Shown: positions 51,712 to 61,320 of the stretch, one piece after another
Layout: the number at the start of each line of letters is the position of its first letter
How positions within the stretch are numbered: position 1 is the first letter of the stretch
Assembly (NCBI RefSeq): GCF_003490595.1
Contig: NZ_QQGY01000001.1
Span: 124,001-188,000, forward strand
DNA length: 64,000 nt
Direction: 5' to 3'
Source of the DNA: Haemophilus haemolyticus_L
Lineage (GTDB): Bacteria; Pseudomonadota; Gammaproteobacteria; Enterobacterales; Pasteurellaceae
The notes under the pieces: generated by a model
Told to the model about the DNA's origin: nothing
Seen by the model: the letters and a program-made list of their open reading frames with translations, nothing else
Database searches by the model: none
Made by a program: the position numbers and the translations under genes

Positions 51712-52428
51712 ATGCGTCCAAATAATCGAGAAAATAATCAACCCCGCCAAATTCAAATTACCCGTAATTACACCAAGCACGCTGAAGGTTCCGTGCTTGT
51801 TGAATTTGGTGATACCAAAGTGCTTTGTACTGCAACAGTGGAAGATGCTGTACCACGTTTCTTAAAAGGACAAGGGCAAGGCTGGGTCACGGCTGAATAT
51901 GGAATGTTGCCACGTTCAACTCATAGTCGTATGCAACGTGAAGCGGCTAAAGGTAAACAAGGTGGGCGCACAATGGAAATTCAACGCTTAATTGCCCGCT
52001 CTTTGCGCGCAATGGTGGATCTCAAAGCTCTTGGTGAACGTGCGATTACTTTAGATTGCGATGTTATTCAAGCAGATGGCGGCACACGTACCGCATCCAT
52101 TACTGGTGCTGCTGTCGCATTATGTGATGCGATCAATGGTTTAATTGAGAATGGCACGTTAAAAACTAATCCAATTAAAGGATTGGTTTCAGCAATTTCT
52201 GTAGGGATTGTTGAGGGGCAAGCCGTTTGTGATTTGGAATATGTGGAAGATTCTGCAGCAGAAACAGATATGAATGTTGTGATGATGGAAGATGGTCGAA
52301 TGATTGAGGTGCAAGGCACTGCAGAAGGCGAGCCATTTAGCCATGAAGAATTATTAACATTATTAGATTTAGCGAAACAAGGCTGTAATCAAATTTTTAT
52401 CGCTCAACGCGAAGCGCTAGGCTTATAA
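51712..52428 (+). CDS. rph: ribonuclease PH
   Basis: Phosphorolytic 3'-5' exoribonuclease that trims tRNA 3' ends. 238 residues. RPNNRENNQPRQIQITRNYTKHAEGSVLVEFGDTKVLCTATVE, the catalytic VTAEYGMLPRSTHSRMQREA arginines and DCDVIQADGGTRTASITGA are present. It is full length, unlike the frameshifted rph of E. coli K-12. It is followed 23 bp later by pyrE, the classical rph-pyrE operon. Confidence 0.97.
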   Translation: MRPNNRENNQPRQIQITRNYTKHAEGSVLVEFGDTKVLCTATVEDAVPRFLKGQGQGWVTAEYGMLPRSTHSRMQREAAKGKQGGRTMEIQRLIARSLRAMVDLKALGERAITLDCDVIQADGGTRTASITGAAVALCDAINGLIENGTLKTNPIKGLVSAISVGIVEGQAVCDLEYVEDSAAETDMNVVMMEDGRMIEVQGTAEGEPFSHEELLTLLDLAKQGCNQIFIAQREALGL

Positions 52429-52451
52429 ACACAGTTTATAGGGGTTAAAAA

Positions 52452-53093
52452 ATGGAACAATATAAACGCGATTTTATCGAATTTGCTTTAAGCAGAAATG
52501 TATTGAAATTCGGCGAGTTTACTTTGAAATCAGGGCGTAAAAGCCCGTATTTCTTCAATGCGGGTTTGTTCAATACGGGGGCAGATTTAGCGCGTTTAGG
52601 CGAGTTCTATGCTGCGGCAATTCAGGTAAGTGCGGTAGATTTTGATGTTGTTTTTGGCCCTGCTTACAAAGGTATTCCAATTGGCACTTCAGTTTCGGTG
52701 GCATTATTTAATCGTTATGGTATTGATAAACCCGTGTGTTTTAATCGCAAAGAAGTGAAAGATCACGGAGAGGGCGGCAATTTAATTGGTAGCCCATTGC
52801 AAGGAAAAATTTTGCTTGTGGATGACGTGATTACGGCTGGCACTGCGATCCGTGAATCTATGGAATTAATCAGTGCAAATAAGGCAGAGCTTGCGACGGT
52901 ATTAATCGCCTTAAACCGTAAGGAGCGAGGAAAAGGCGAGCTTTCTGCAATTCAAGAAGTAGAACGTGATTATCAATGCCAAGTGCTATCAATCATTGAT
53001 TTAGATGATTTGATGCAATTTATCGAACAAGATCCTCGATATAGTAGCCATTTGTCAGAAATGCGTGCTTATCGTGCTGAATTTGGCGTATAA
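52452..53093 (+). CDS. pyrE: orotate phosphoribosyltransferase
   Basis: Pyrimidine synthesis: orotate plus PRPP gives OMP. 213 residues. The PRPP loop ILLVDDVITAGTAIRESM and the flexible loop CFNRKEVKDHGEGGNLIG are intact, and FTLKSGRKSPYFFNAGLF is typical. Confidence 0.97.
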   Translation: MEQYKRDFIEFALSRNVLKFGEFTLKSGRKSPYFFNAGLFNTGADLARLGEFYAAAIQVSAVDFDVVFGPAYKGIPIGTSVSVALFNRYGIDKPVCFNRKEVKDHGEGGNLIGSPLQGKILLVDDVITAGTAIRESMELISANKAELATVLIALNRKERGKGELSAIQEVERDYQCQVLSIIDLDDLMQFIEQDPRYSSHLSEMRAYRAEFGV

Positions 53094-53171
53094 AACTTGA
53101 GAAATAAATTTTTGTCATCATTATAAATAACATTATAAAAATAACCGCACTTTGACTTAACAGGGGAAAGA

Positions 53172-54038
53172 ATGGGATTTATTGGAAAAATTATAGGCGT
53201 ATTTTTAGGTTGGAAAGTTGGTGGATTTTTTGGTGCGATTGCTGGGCTTATTTTAGGTTCTATTGCAGATAAAAAATTGTATGAGCTTGGCTCGGTAAGT
53301 TCCAGTTTCTTTAAAAAGAAAACAACGCGTCAAGACTTGTTTATGCAAACTACCTTTGCGGTGTTAGGACATTTAAGTAAATCGAAAGGGCGCGTAACAG
53401 AAGAAGATATTCAATTAGCGAATCAATTAATGATTCAGCTTAAATTGGATGATGCGGGGCGTAAATTAGCGCAAGATGCGTTTCGTCGTGGTAAAGAATC
53501 TGATTTCCCAATTCGCCAAGTTATCCGTGAATTTCGCATTGGTTGTGGGCAACGTGCTGATTTATTGCGAATGTTCTTACAAGTGCAAGTTCAAGCGGCT
53601 TTTGCCGATTCAGAACTTCACGAAAATGAGAAAGAAGTGCTTTATGTAATTGCTGAAGAACTTGGTCTTTCTCGTATGCAATTTGAACAAATGATTGCGA
53701 TGGAAATGGCTGCTAGAGCTTTTACTCAAGGTGGTTTTTATCATCAATATCAACAAGGTGCCTATCAAGGTGGCTACCAATATCAGCAACAAAATAGTGG
53801 TGGTTACCAACATGCTTCTGGCCCAACTTTAAATGATGCTTATAAAGTATTGGGTGTGACTGAGTCCGATGAGCAAAACACGGTTAAGCGCGCTTATCGT
53901 CGTTTAATGAATGAACACCATCCAGATAAACTCGTGGCTAAAGGTTTACCGCCAGAAATGATGGAAATGGCAAAAGAAAAAACTCAACAGATTCAAGCTG
54001 CTTACGATTTAATTTGTAAAGCAAAAGGCTGGAAATAG
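53172..54038 (+). CDS. djlA: DnaJ-like membrane co-chaperone DjlA
   Basis: 288 residues. It has an N-terminal glycine-rich transmembrane dimerisation segment (GKIIGVFLGWKVGGFFGAIAGLILGSIAD), a central TerB-like helical domain and a Q/G/Y-rich linker (QYQQGAYQGGYQYQQQNSGGYQ). The C-terminal J domain carries the HPD motif in NEHHPDKLVAKG. It recruits DnaK at the inner membrane. Its stop overlaps the dusC start by one base. Confidence 0.95.
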   Translation: MGFIGKIIGVFLGWKVGGFFGAIAGLILGSIADKKLYELGSVSSSFFKKKTTRQDLFMQTTFAVLGHLSKSKGRVTEEDIQLANQLMIQLKLDDAGRKLAQDAFRRGKESDFPIRQVIREFRIGCGQRADLLRMFLQVQVQAAFADSELHENEKEVLYVIAEELGLSRMQFEQMIAMEMAARAFTQGGFYHQYQQGAYQGGYQYQQQNSGGYQHASGPTLNDAYKVLGVTESDEQNTVKRAYRRLMNEHHPDKLVAKGLPPEMMEMAKEKTQQIQAAYDLICKAKGWK

Positions 54039-54970
54039 TGCGTGTTATTCTTGCGCCTATGCAAGGGGTTTTAGATCCCTTTGTACGCCAACTTCTCACC
54101 GAAGTAAATGACTACGATTTATGTATAACAGAATTTGTCCGAGTAGTTGATCAACTTCTTCCTGAAAAAGTATTTTATCGTTTATGCCCTGAATTAAAAA
54201 ATCAGGGCTTTACTTCTTCTGGCACGCCTGTGCGAGTACAGTTGCTTGGGCAGCATCCAGAATGCCTTGCTGAAAATGCAATTCGTGCGATCGATCTTGG
54301 TTCTCATGGCATTGATTTAAATTGTGGTTGCCCCTCTAAAACAGTAAATGGCAGTAATGGTGGTGCAGCATTATTGAAACAGCCTGAATTGATTTATCGT
54401 GCCACTCAAGCCTTACGCCAAGTCGTGCCCAATGAGTTTCCTGTTAGTGTAAAAGTGCGGTTAGGTTGGGATGATATTTCTCAAGCCTTTGAAATCGCTG
54501 ATGCGGTAGAGCAAGGGGGCGCAACCGAAATTACAGTTCATGGACGCACAAAAGCCGATGGTTATCGTGCTGATCGAATTAATTGGAAAAAAATTGGTGA
54601 AGTCCGAGAGCGTTTATCCATTCCTGTTATTGCTAACGGAGAAATTTGGCATTGGCAAGATGGGCAAGACTGCTTATCTCAAACAGGTTGTCAAGATTTA
54701 ATGGTGGGACGAGGTGCGTTGAATATTCCGAATTTAAGCCATGTGCTGAAATCAAATGCAGAAAAAATGCCTTGGCGTGAGATTCAAAAAATCTTGCAAA
54801 AATATGCTAATGTTGAAAATGAATATGACAGCGGTTTTTACCATGTGGCACGAATTAAACAATGGTTACGTTATTTGAATAAAGAATATGATGAAGCGAA
54901 CCAAGTGTTTGATAAGATTAAGACTTGCCAAACTGCTGAAGATTTGAAATTACGTTTAAATGATAAATAA
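54038..54970 (+). CDS. dusC: tRNA-dihydrouridine(16) synthase
   Basis: FMN-dependent enzyme reducing U16 of tRNA. 310 residues with a GTG start (TAGTG overlap with djlA). Dus hallmarks: APMQGVLDPFVRQLL, GIDLNCGCPSKTVNGSNGGAALL with the catalytic Cys, KVRLGWDD, TVHGRTKADGY and GRGALNIPN. The DusC-type substrate loop is inferred from overall resemblance to E. coli YohI. Confidence 0.93.
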   Translation: MRVILAPMQGVLDPFVRQLLTEVNDYDLCITEFVRVVDQLLPEKVFYRLCPELKNQGFTSSGTPVRVQLLGQHPECLAENAIRAIDLGSHGIDLNCGCPSKTVNGSNGGAALLKQPELIYRATQALRQVVPNEFPVSVKVRLGWDDISQAFEIADAVEQGGATEITVHGRTKADGYRADRINWKKIGEVRERLSIPVIANGEIWHWQDGQDCLSQTGCQDLMVGRGALNIPNLSHVLKSNAEKMPWREIQKILQKYANVENEYDSGFYHVARIKQWLRYLNKEYDEANQVFDKIKTCQTAEDLKLRLNDK

Positions 54971-54999
54971 AAAAACCTGCTAATCAGCAGGTTTTCTTT
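54966..54999. terminator. bidirectional terminator between dusC and rpoH
   Basis: AAAACCTGCT / AGCAGGTTTT 10-bp perfect stem with a 4-nt loop and A/T tracts, between convergent genes. Confidence 0.85.
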
Positions 55000-55010
55000 T
55001 TCTAAATTAT

Positions 55011-55856
55011 TTAAAAACTCACCGCACTTTTTAATTTTTTCAGTGCATTGGTTTCTAATTGACGAATACGTTCAGCAGAGACATTATATTTTGCCGCTAA
55101 GTCGTGCAATGTAGCTTTGTTATCATCTAACCAACGAGCTTTGATAATATCCTGACTACGCGCATCTAGGCTTTGTAGCGCTGCACCTAATTGCTCGGTT
55201 GCTTGACTTTCAAAGTTTTCATTTTCAAGCTCCGCTGCGAAATTAGAACTTTTGTCTTCCAAATAAAGGGCTGGAGAATAGGTCTCTGTTTCTGCATCAT
55301 CAGTGGGTAAATCAAAACCTACATCTGCACCGCTCATACGCGATTCCATTTCGATCACATCTTCTTTGGAAACACCCAATTCATTTGCCACGATATCAAC
55401 TTCATTTTCATTAAACCAACCTAAACGTTGTTTAGTTTTGCGTAGGTTGAAAAATAATTTGCGTTGAGCTTTCGTGGTTGCGACTTTTACGATACGCCAG
55501 TTACGAAGAACATATTCGTGAATCTCTGCTTTAATCCAATGCACGGCGAATGACACCAAACGTACCCCAACTTCAGGGTTAAAACGTTTAACAGCTTTCA
55601 TTAAGCCGATATTGCCTTCTTGGATTAAGTCAGCTTGAGGCAAACCATAGCCAGAATAGCCACGCGCAACATGGATCACGAAACGAAGATGCGACAAAAT
55701 GAGTTTTTTCGCTGCATCTAAATCCTCGTGATAATACAAACGTTCTGCCAATTCCTTTTCTTCCTCTGCGGTCAGCATCGGATATTCATTTGCCGCACGA
55801 ATATAACCTTCGATACTGCCTTGAGGAACTAACATTATTTGTGTTTCTTTATCCAT
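55011..55856 (-). CDS. rpoH: heat-shock sigma factor sigma32
   Basis: 281 residues. Region 2 contains LILSHLRFVIHVARGYSGYGLPQADLIQEGNIGLMKAVKRF and the RpoH box QRKLFFNLRKTKQRLGWF. Region 4 ends DLAAKYNVSAERIRQLETNALKKLKSAV. It directs core polymerase to heat-shock promoters such as the groESL one at 12.4 kb. Confidence 0.97.
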   Translation of the reverse strand: MDKETQIMLVPQGSIEGYIRAANEYPMLTAEEEKELAERLYYHEDLDAAKKLILSHLRFVIHVARGYSGYGLPQADLIQEGNIGLMKAVKRFNPEVGVRLVSFAVHWIKAEIHEYVLRNWRIVKVATTKAQRKLFFNLRKTKQRLGWFNENEVDIVANELGVSKEDVIEMESRMSGADVGFDLPTDDAETETYSPALYLEDKSSNFAAELENENFESQATEQLGAALQSLDARSQDIIKARWLDDNKATLHDLAAKYNVSAERIRQLETNALKKLKSAVSF

Positions 55857-55993
55857 CGTTTCCCTTCTTTATTTTGGCTTTTGCCAATCAATGAGCCTAG
55901 TTATAGCACAATAAGCTATCTTATTGAACCAATTTGTTAATAAGACAGGTTTTATCAATTAAAAGTTCAATTATTCTAAATAATTCTGATTAA

Positions 55994-56305
55994 TTAGCAA
56001 AGTGGAATGAGGGTTAAATTAAGATTTTCATCAACCACTTTAAATAGCAAATCAATATTCGGATGCTTGCCTGGATTCGCTTTTGCATCTTCGACGTGTT
56101 CTGCAAACCATTCAACACCTTGTTGTGCGGAAGTGCGGTTTAATTTCCCGTTAAATTTTTCAGCTAACGCATTATAAAGGCGCATTGATCCTAATTTACC
56201 TGGTATGGCTGGAATGTTGTGGATAATCGTTTCACCATCCATCACATTTAAACCGGTTAAATGATCGATTGTGGGTAAGGTTTCTAAAATTTCTTTAAAG
56301 CTCAT
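55994..56305 (-). CDS. DUF2322 family protein
   Basis: 103-residue soluble protein (MSFKEILETLPTIDHLTGLNVMDGETIIHNIPAIPGKLGSMRLYNALAEKFNGKLN...). The end GKHPNIDLLFKVVDENLNLTLIPL matches what I recall of DUF2322, found in Pasteurellaceae and Neisseriaceae. The function is unknown. It follows murB by 25 bp on the same strand and may be co-transcribed. Confidence 0.75.
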   Translation of the reverse strand: MSFKEILETLPTIDHLTGLNVMDGETIIHNIPAIPGKLGSMRLYNALAEKFNGKLNRTSAQQGVEWFAEHVEDAKANPGKHPNIDLLFKVVDENLNLTLIPLC

Positions 56306-56330
56306 GGTTTATTTCCTTAATCTATATAAA

Positions 56331-57356
56331 TTATGCGATAGTTTGTTCGCTATTTACTTCGCCAGTTTTGCCGATAAATCGTACTTCAGGCTGTAAATAT
56401 ACACCAAATTTTTCTGCAACAGTTTGGCGAACATGATGGGCGAGTTTGACTACGTCTTGTCCTGTCGCCCCGCTTTTGTTAATTAACACTAATGCTTGTT
56501 TTTCATGAACGGCAGCGCCGCCAATTTGAAAACCTTTAAGATTGCATTGATCAATCAGCCAGCCTGCCGCTAATTTCACTGAGCCATCTGCTTGCGGAAA
56601 GTGCGGTAGATTTTCGTGATGTTTTTTGATTTCCTCAAAATGTTCTGAACTGACAACGGGATTTTTAAAGAAACTCCCCGCATTACCAAATTCATTTGGA
56701 TTAGGTAATTTGCTTTGACGGATATGACAGACTTCATCAAAAATTTGTTTAGCGGTGACTGTTTTTGGATCGAACTCTACAAGCGAGCCATATTTTAGAA
56801 TAGGCTGCCAATTTTTTGTGAGGTTTAATCCAACCGCTGTAATCACATAACCTTGTTGATAACGATGTTTGAAAATACTTTCACGATAACCAAATTCACA
56901 TTGTTCTACATCGAGTCGGAAGGTTTCATTTGTATTTAAATTAAGCACATCTACATAATCGCACACATCTTTAAATTCAACGCCATAAGCACCGATATTT
57001 TGAATGGGCGCAGAGCCTGCACAGCCAGGAATCAGAGCCAGATTTTCTAATCCATAAATACCATTGTTAATAGACCATTCCACCAATTCATGCCAATTTT
57101 CACCGCCATTCACATGCAGGTAGTGAAAATTAGAATCTTGCTGGTGAGTAATGCCCATTAAACGATTTAAAATCACCACTCCATTAAAATCATCTAGAAA
57201 TAGTATATTACTGCCTTGACCTAGAAAAAGTGCGGGTAAATTTTCCGCTTTTGAATGAGCCCATGCTTGTTGTAGTTGTTCAATGCTATGCGCTTCGATA
57301 ATTTCGCGAGCATTAGCATGAATATGGAAAGTGTGAAAAGGTTGTAAATTTTGCAT
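56331..57356 (-). CDS. murB: UDP-N-acetylenolpyruvoylglucosamine reductase
   Basis: FAD enzyme completing UDP-MurNAc synthesis for peptidoglycan. 341 residues, type I MurB. FAD motif LFLGQGSNILF, ALIPGCAGSAPIQNIGAYG, the Y-R loop GYRESIFK, catalytic serine region GNAGSFFKNPVVS and the last glutamate in YLQPEVRFIGKTGE are intact. Confidence 0.96.
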   Translation of the reverse strand: MQNLQPFHTFHIHANAREIIEAHSIEQLQQAWAHSKAENLPALFLGQGSNILFLDDFNGVVILNRLMGITHQQDSNFHYLHVNGGENWHELVEWSINNGIYGLENLALIPGCAGSAPIQNIGAYGVEFKDVCDYVDVLNLNTNETFRLDVEQCEFGYRESIFKHRYQQGYVITAVGLNLTKNWQPILKYGSLVEFDPKTVTAKQIFDEVCHIRQSKLPNPNEFGNAGSFFKNPVVSSEHFEEIKKHHENLPHFPQADGSVKLAAGWLIDQCNLKGFQIGGAAVHEKQALVLINKSGATGQDVVKLAHHVRQTVAEKFGVYLQPEVRFIGKTGEVNSEQTIA

Positions 57357-57431
57357 TTAAAATACCATTGTAGGGTGCATAAAAAATTTATCTTTTATAC
57401 CAGTTGCTATGAATAATTATATCCACCGTAA

Positions 57432-59135
57432 TCAACATAATGCGTGTGGAAGCGTGATTTTTACCTGTGTACCGCCTTGTTCGCGACGGATGATGTTAAA
57501 TTCTGCGTTAAGTTGACGACTACGTTCAGTCATAATATTTAACCCATAATGACCTTCAGGCTCTTCAAGGTCTTGAATTCCGATACCATTATCTTCAACT
57601 AAAATTTCGTATTCGCCTTCTGCATTAATTTTGGCGCTAATTTCAATTGCTGTGCCTTGAGAATGTTTGATCGCATTGGTGGTGGCTTCGCGTACAATTT
57701 GTAGCACATGAACCAGTTGTTGTGGATTCAAACTTTGTGATGGCAATTGGCAATTAACGTTCATTTGCATCGTTGTTTGTGAACGTAATGAATCAATCAC
57801 TTGTTCTAGCGCAAGCTGTAAATTGGCTTCTTGTATAGTTAAACGGAAAGTGGCTAAAAGCTCGCGTAATTGTGCATATCCACTAGAAAGAGCCTGTTCA
57901 AAATCACGAATAATGACCAAACTTTGTTCTTTGGATGAATCGCCTTCTTTTTTCAAGTTATGTTTAAGTAATGTAAGCTGGATCTGTAAAAATGATAGCA
58001 CTTGAGCCAACGAGTCATGCAATTCTCGTGCGATAATTGACCGCTCTTCCATCAATAAGAGCTGTTCTTGTTGGCGTAAACTTTTTTGGAAATAAAGGGC
58101 TCGCCCAAGCATTTGAGCAAGGTTTTGCATCATTCTCGGGTCGGGACAAGGCAATCCTGCTTGCCAAGAGAGTACGCCGAATTCTTCGTTATCGACAGAA
58201 AGTGTCTCAGTTTGCAACGAGCAGTCTAAATCTTGAGTACCAAAAGCAATATCCCAATGCTCTGCACCCATAACTTCAACTTTGATATATTTCAAATTCT
58301 CGCTGACCAGAATGTGATCGAGCACTTGGCTTAATACTTTATCATTGATTGTGTTGGCATTAAGAATTTGAGAACTTTGATAAAGGGTCGTCAAAGAGCG
58401 GTTGGTTTGGCGTAACTTTTGTGTTTTTTCGTTTACTGTTTCTTCCAAACGTGAATAAAGCTGCCCAAGCTCCGTGGACATTTGTGTGAAGATACGCGCT
58501 AATGTACCGAGTTCATTTTGTTTCGTTGTATCTAGAGGAATGTGATTGAATTGACGCATTTGCACTTGCATACTGGCTTTCGTCATTAAGTGCAGTGGTT
58601 TTACGACTTCCCGCTGTGTGTACCAAATTACATAAGACACCATGAGTAAAATTAACCACATCGCGAAAAAAAGTACCGATACGCCCAAAATCCATTTTTG
58701 TTCACTAAAACGTTGTAGCTCAAACACAAAATAATCAACATCTGCCACATAGTCAGTGAGCTGATTACTATAGTTTTTTACATCGTGTTGGCGGGCATAT
58801 TTTTCCATGTTCGTCCAACGTTGCAAAATGTTTTGATAGGAATGTTTTAATACATTCGGTGTGAAAAATTGATTTTGAACTTCCAATAAAGCAGATGAAT
58901 GAAGGCTTATATGATAACGACGTAAGTTCGTTTCCACACTGTCTGGTTGTTCTTGCATTTCATAGAGCAGGCGATAACTTTGCATCCGCAAAGAACCTGA
59001 AATATTAATGGCTTCTGCGTCATATTTATTACTGCTCATAATTGCCAAACTTAGCGAGCTAATCACACCAGCAACGATAAGAATGATAAATAAATATTTA
59101 GCAATACGGGTGGAAACGGAACTTTTAGTATGCAC
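57432..59135 (-). CDS. narQ: nitrate/nitrite sensor histidine kinase NarQ
   Basis: 567-residue inner-membrane kinase. TM1 is at about residues 13-33 and the P-box NISGSLRMQSYRLLYEMQE is the nitrate-binding helix. A periplasmic four-helix sensor, TM2 at about 148-170 and a HAMP domain follow. The central signalling region precedes the HisKA_3 H-box IIARELHDSLAQVLSFLQIQL and HATPase with EDNGIGIQ. It phosphorylates NarP for anaerobic respiration control. The response regulator is not in this window. Confidence 0.94.
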   Translation of the reverse strand: MHTKSSVSTRIAKYLFIILIVAGVISSLSLAIMSSNKYDAEAINISGSLRMQSYRLLYEMQEQPDSVETNLRRYHISLHSSALLEVQNQFFTPNVLKHSYQNILQRWTNMEKYARQHDVKNYSNQLTDYVADVDYFVFELQRFSEQKWILGVSVLFFAMWLILLMVSYVIWYTQREVVKPLHLMTKASMQVQMRQFNHIPLDTTKQNELGTLARIFTQMSTELGQLYSRLEETVNEKTQKLRQTNRSLTTLYQSSQILNANTINDKVLSQVLDHILVSENLKYIKVEVMGAEHWDIAFGTQDLDCSLQTETLSVDNEEFGVLSWQAGLPCPDPRMMQNLAQMLGRALYFQKSLRQQEQLLLMEERSIIARELHDSLAQVLSFLQIQLTLLKHNLKKEGDSSKEQSLVIIRDFEQALSSGYAQLRELLATFRLTIQEANLQLALEQVIDSLRSQTTMQMNVNCQLPSQSLNPQQLVHVLQIVREATTNAIKHSQGTAIEISAKINAEGEYEILVEDNGIGIQDLEEPEGHYGLNIMTERSRQLNAEFNIIRREQGGTQVKITLPHALC

Positions 59136-59176
59136 AGGAAACTCCAGTGGAAATTTAGAAAAGTGCGGTGAATTTT

Positions 59177-59791
59177 TTATTTCTTTTTAAATTTAGCCCA
59201 AACTTTATCTTCTTGACCGCGCCATAAACGTTGAACGTTATCGTGATGACGATAAATTAATAGACAACAGACTAAGGCAACGGGAAAAGTAAATTCAGGT
59301 TTAAACCACCACACATAAAAAGGCACAAGTAAAGCAGAAATAACCGCACTTAATGAAGAATAGCCACTAACAAGAAAAACAAAGATCCACGTACCAAACA
59401 TTGAACCTGCAACAGTCCAAGAAATTGGTGCGATTGCCCCAAAGGCAGTTGCAACACCTTTGCCACCTTTAAATTGGAAGAAAATGGGGAAAATATGCCC
59501 TAAACAAGCACCAAGTGCGACCATCCCTAATTCAAATTGGGTTAAACCTAAATAATAACCTGCCCATACAGGAATCATCCCTTTTAACATATCAAAAATA
59601 AGCACCGCCAACGCAGACTTACGATTTCCAATACGTAATACATTCGTTGCACCAGGGTTGTGTGAGCCATTTTGACGTGGATCGGGCAATCCAGTAAGGC
59701 GACAAATTAAAATCGCACTGGAAATTGAGCCTAAAAGATAGGCAAAAAGCATATAAAAAAGGGCGAAAAGGCTCATTTTACACTCCAGCAA
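59177..59791 (-). CDS. plsY: glycerol-3-phosphate acyltransferase PlsY
   Basis: Inner-membrane enzyme acylating glycerol-3-phosphate with acyl-phosphate. 204 residues and five membrane segments. The three PlsY motifs are present: LLGSISSAILICRL, SHNPGATNVLRIGNRKSALAVLIFDMLKG and GHIFPIFFQFKGGKGVATAFG. It is divergent from folB. Confidence 0.95.
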   Translation of the reverse strand: MLECKMSLFALFYMLFAYLLGSISSAILICRLTGLPDPRQNGSHNPGATNVLRIGNRKSALAVLIFDMLKGMIPVWAGYYLGLTQFELGMVALGACLGHIFPIFFQFKGGKGVATAFGAIAPISWTVAGSMFGTWIFVFLVSGYSSLSAVISALLVPFYVWWFKPEFTFPVALVCCLLIYRHHDNVQRLWRGQEDKVWAKFKKK

Positions 59792-59858
59792 GAAAAACTG
59801 TTCGTTATTTTACCCAAAGTTGATAGCATACGCCTACAATAATTTTAGAGGAAACCTT

Positions 59859-60215
59859 ATGGATCGTATTTTTATTGAAGAATTGACTGTTTTTGCACAA
59901 ATCGGTGTATATGATTGGGAACAGCAAATTAAACAAAAACTTGAGTTTGATTTGGAAATGGCGTGGGATTGTAAACAAGCAGCAGAAACGGATGATGTTG
60001 AATATTGTTTAAATTATGCTGAAGTGAGCCAAGTGATAATTGATTATGTGGAAAGTAAACCTTTCTTGTTGATTGAGCGAGTAGCTTATGAAGTGGCTGA
60101 TTTGCTTGAGTCAAGTTATCAACTTCAAGGATTAAAAATTAAACTGAGTAAACCGAAAGCCGTCGCGCAAGCTCGAAATGTTGGCGTATTGATTGTACGT
60201 GGATGTTTAAAATAA
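59859..60215 (+). CDS. folB: dihydroneopterin aldolase
   Basis: Folate pathway enzyme cleaving dihydroneopterin. 118 residues from MDRIFIEELTVFAQIGVYDWEQ, with GAGGAAACC upstream; an open extension to 59820 is rejected. The E in IGVYDWEQQIKQKLEFDLEM, the Y of LNYAEVSQVI and the K in KIKLSKPKAV are the active-site residues. Confidence 0.95.
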   Translation: MDRIFIEELTVFAQIGVYDWEQQIKQKLEFDLEMAWDCKQAAETDDVEYCLNYAEVSQVIIDYVESKPFLLIERVAYEVADLLESSYQLQGLKIKLSKPKAVAQARNVGVLIVRGCLK

Positions 60216-60302
60216 TGTAAAATTTTCGTAAAAACTTATCGGCTTTTAAAACAAAATTGACTAAAATAGTCGTGAGTTTTTACTGCAATAAAGGAGATTG
60301 CA

Positions 60303-60875
60303 ATGAATATGAAAACCTTATTAGCACTAGCGGTTAGTGCGGTATGTTCAGTTGGTGTTGCGCAAGCACATGAGCATAATCACGATCACAATATGGCACC
60401 AAAAGGTGCTTCTATTGAAGTGAAAGTGCAACAACTTGATCCAGTAAATGGTAACAAAGATGTGGGTACTGTGACTATTACTGAATCTAACTATGGTCTT
60501 GTGTTTACCCCTAATTTACAAGGATTAAGCGAAGGTTTACATGGTTTCCACATCCATGAAAACCCAAGCTGTGAGCCAAAAGAAAAAGAGGGTAAATTGA
60601 CAGCTGGTTTAGGCGCTGGTGGTCACTGGGATCCTAAAGGCGCAAAACAACATGGTTACCCATGGCAAGATGATGCACACTTAGGTGATTTACCTGCATT
60701 AACTGTATTACATGATGGCACTGCAACTAATCCTGTTTTAGCACCACGTCTTAAACATTTAGATGATGTTCGCGGTCACTCTATTATGATCCATGCTGGT
60801 GGTGATAATCACTCCGATCATCCAGCTCCACTTGGCGGTGGCGGCCCACGTATGGCATGTGGCGTGATTAAATAA
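60303..60875 (+). CDS. sodC: periplasmic Cu,Zn superoxide dismutase
   Basis: 190 residues with a signal peptide (MNMKTLLALAVSAVCSVGVAQA) and a His-rich metal-recruiting N-terminus (HEHNHDHN). Copper ligands are in GFHIHENPSC, GGHWDP and IMIHAGGDN; zinc ligands in GGH, KQHGYPW, DDAH and LGD. The C-S-S-C cysteines (NPSC, MACGV) and R in GGGGPRMACG are kept. I see no ligand substitution, so the enzyme looks active. sodC is typical of H. haemolyticus and some encapsulated H. influenzae. Confidence 0.95.
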   Translation: MNMKTLLALAVSAVCSVGVAQAHEHNHDHNMAPKGASIEVKVQQLDPVNGNKDVGTVTITESNYGLVFTPNLQGLSEGLHGFHIHENPSCEPKEKEGKLTAGLGAGGHWDPKGAKQHGYPWQDDAHLGDLPALTVLHDGTATNPVLAPRLKHLDDVRGHSIMIHAGGDNHSDHPAPLGGGGPRMACGVIK

Positions 60876-60893
60876 TTCGATTGTTCGAAACGA

Positions 60894-60914
60894 AAAGTGC
60901 GGTGAATTTTGATC
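60894..60914. terminator. left half of a sodC uptake-signal terminator split by an IS
   Basis: AAAAGTGCGGTGAATTTT followed by GATC. The complementary right arm AATTTTCACCGCACTTTT lies after the insertion sequence at 62152-62169. Without the IS the two would form a terminator hairpin with a GATC-centred loop. Confidence 0.75.
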
Positions 60915-60966
60915 TGCACCCCAAAAGTTGGACTAAACAAACCAACAATTGAGGTGCAGATTTTTT

Positions 60967-61320
60967 ATGGGTAGACACTACACAATCGAATTTAAATTAC
61001 AGGTTCTTCAACCTATTCTGAATCGAAAAATGAGTATTAGAGAAGCCGCGCGTTTTTACAATATTCCTTCCAACGCCTTAGTCGGGACATGGTTGAAACG
61101 GTTTGAAAAAAGTGGCATAAAAGGACTGATTCCCCGCAAACCATCAGGACTACCGCCGATGAAACCCAAATATGCCAGAATGCCACCGCCACCCAAAACT
61201 GAAGAAGAGCGTTTACGTTTGAGAATTTTACAGCTTGAAGCGGAGGTAGCCTACCTAAAGGAGTTGAGAAGGCTCAGACTTCAGGACGAAGCCGAGCAAC
61301 AGAAATTATCCAAAGGTTAA
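60967..61320 (+). CDS. IS3-family transposase OrfA (helix-turn-helix)
   Basis: 117 residues from MGRHYTIEFKLQVLQPILN. The helix-turn-helix MSIREAARFYNIPSNALVGTWLKRFEK and the leucine zipper LRLRILQLEAEVAYLKELRRLR that mediates multimerisation are present. A -1 frameshift near its end would fuse it to OrfB to make the transposase. Confidence 0.92.
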   Translation: MGRHYTIEFKLQVLQPILNRKMSIREAARFYNIPSNALVGTWLKRFEKSGIKGLIPRKPSGLPPMKPKYARMPPPPKTEEERLRLRILQLEAEVAYLKELRRLRLQDEAEQQKLSKG

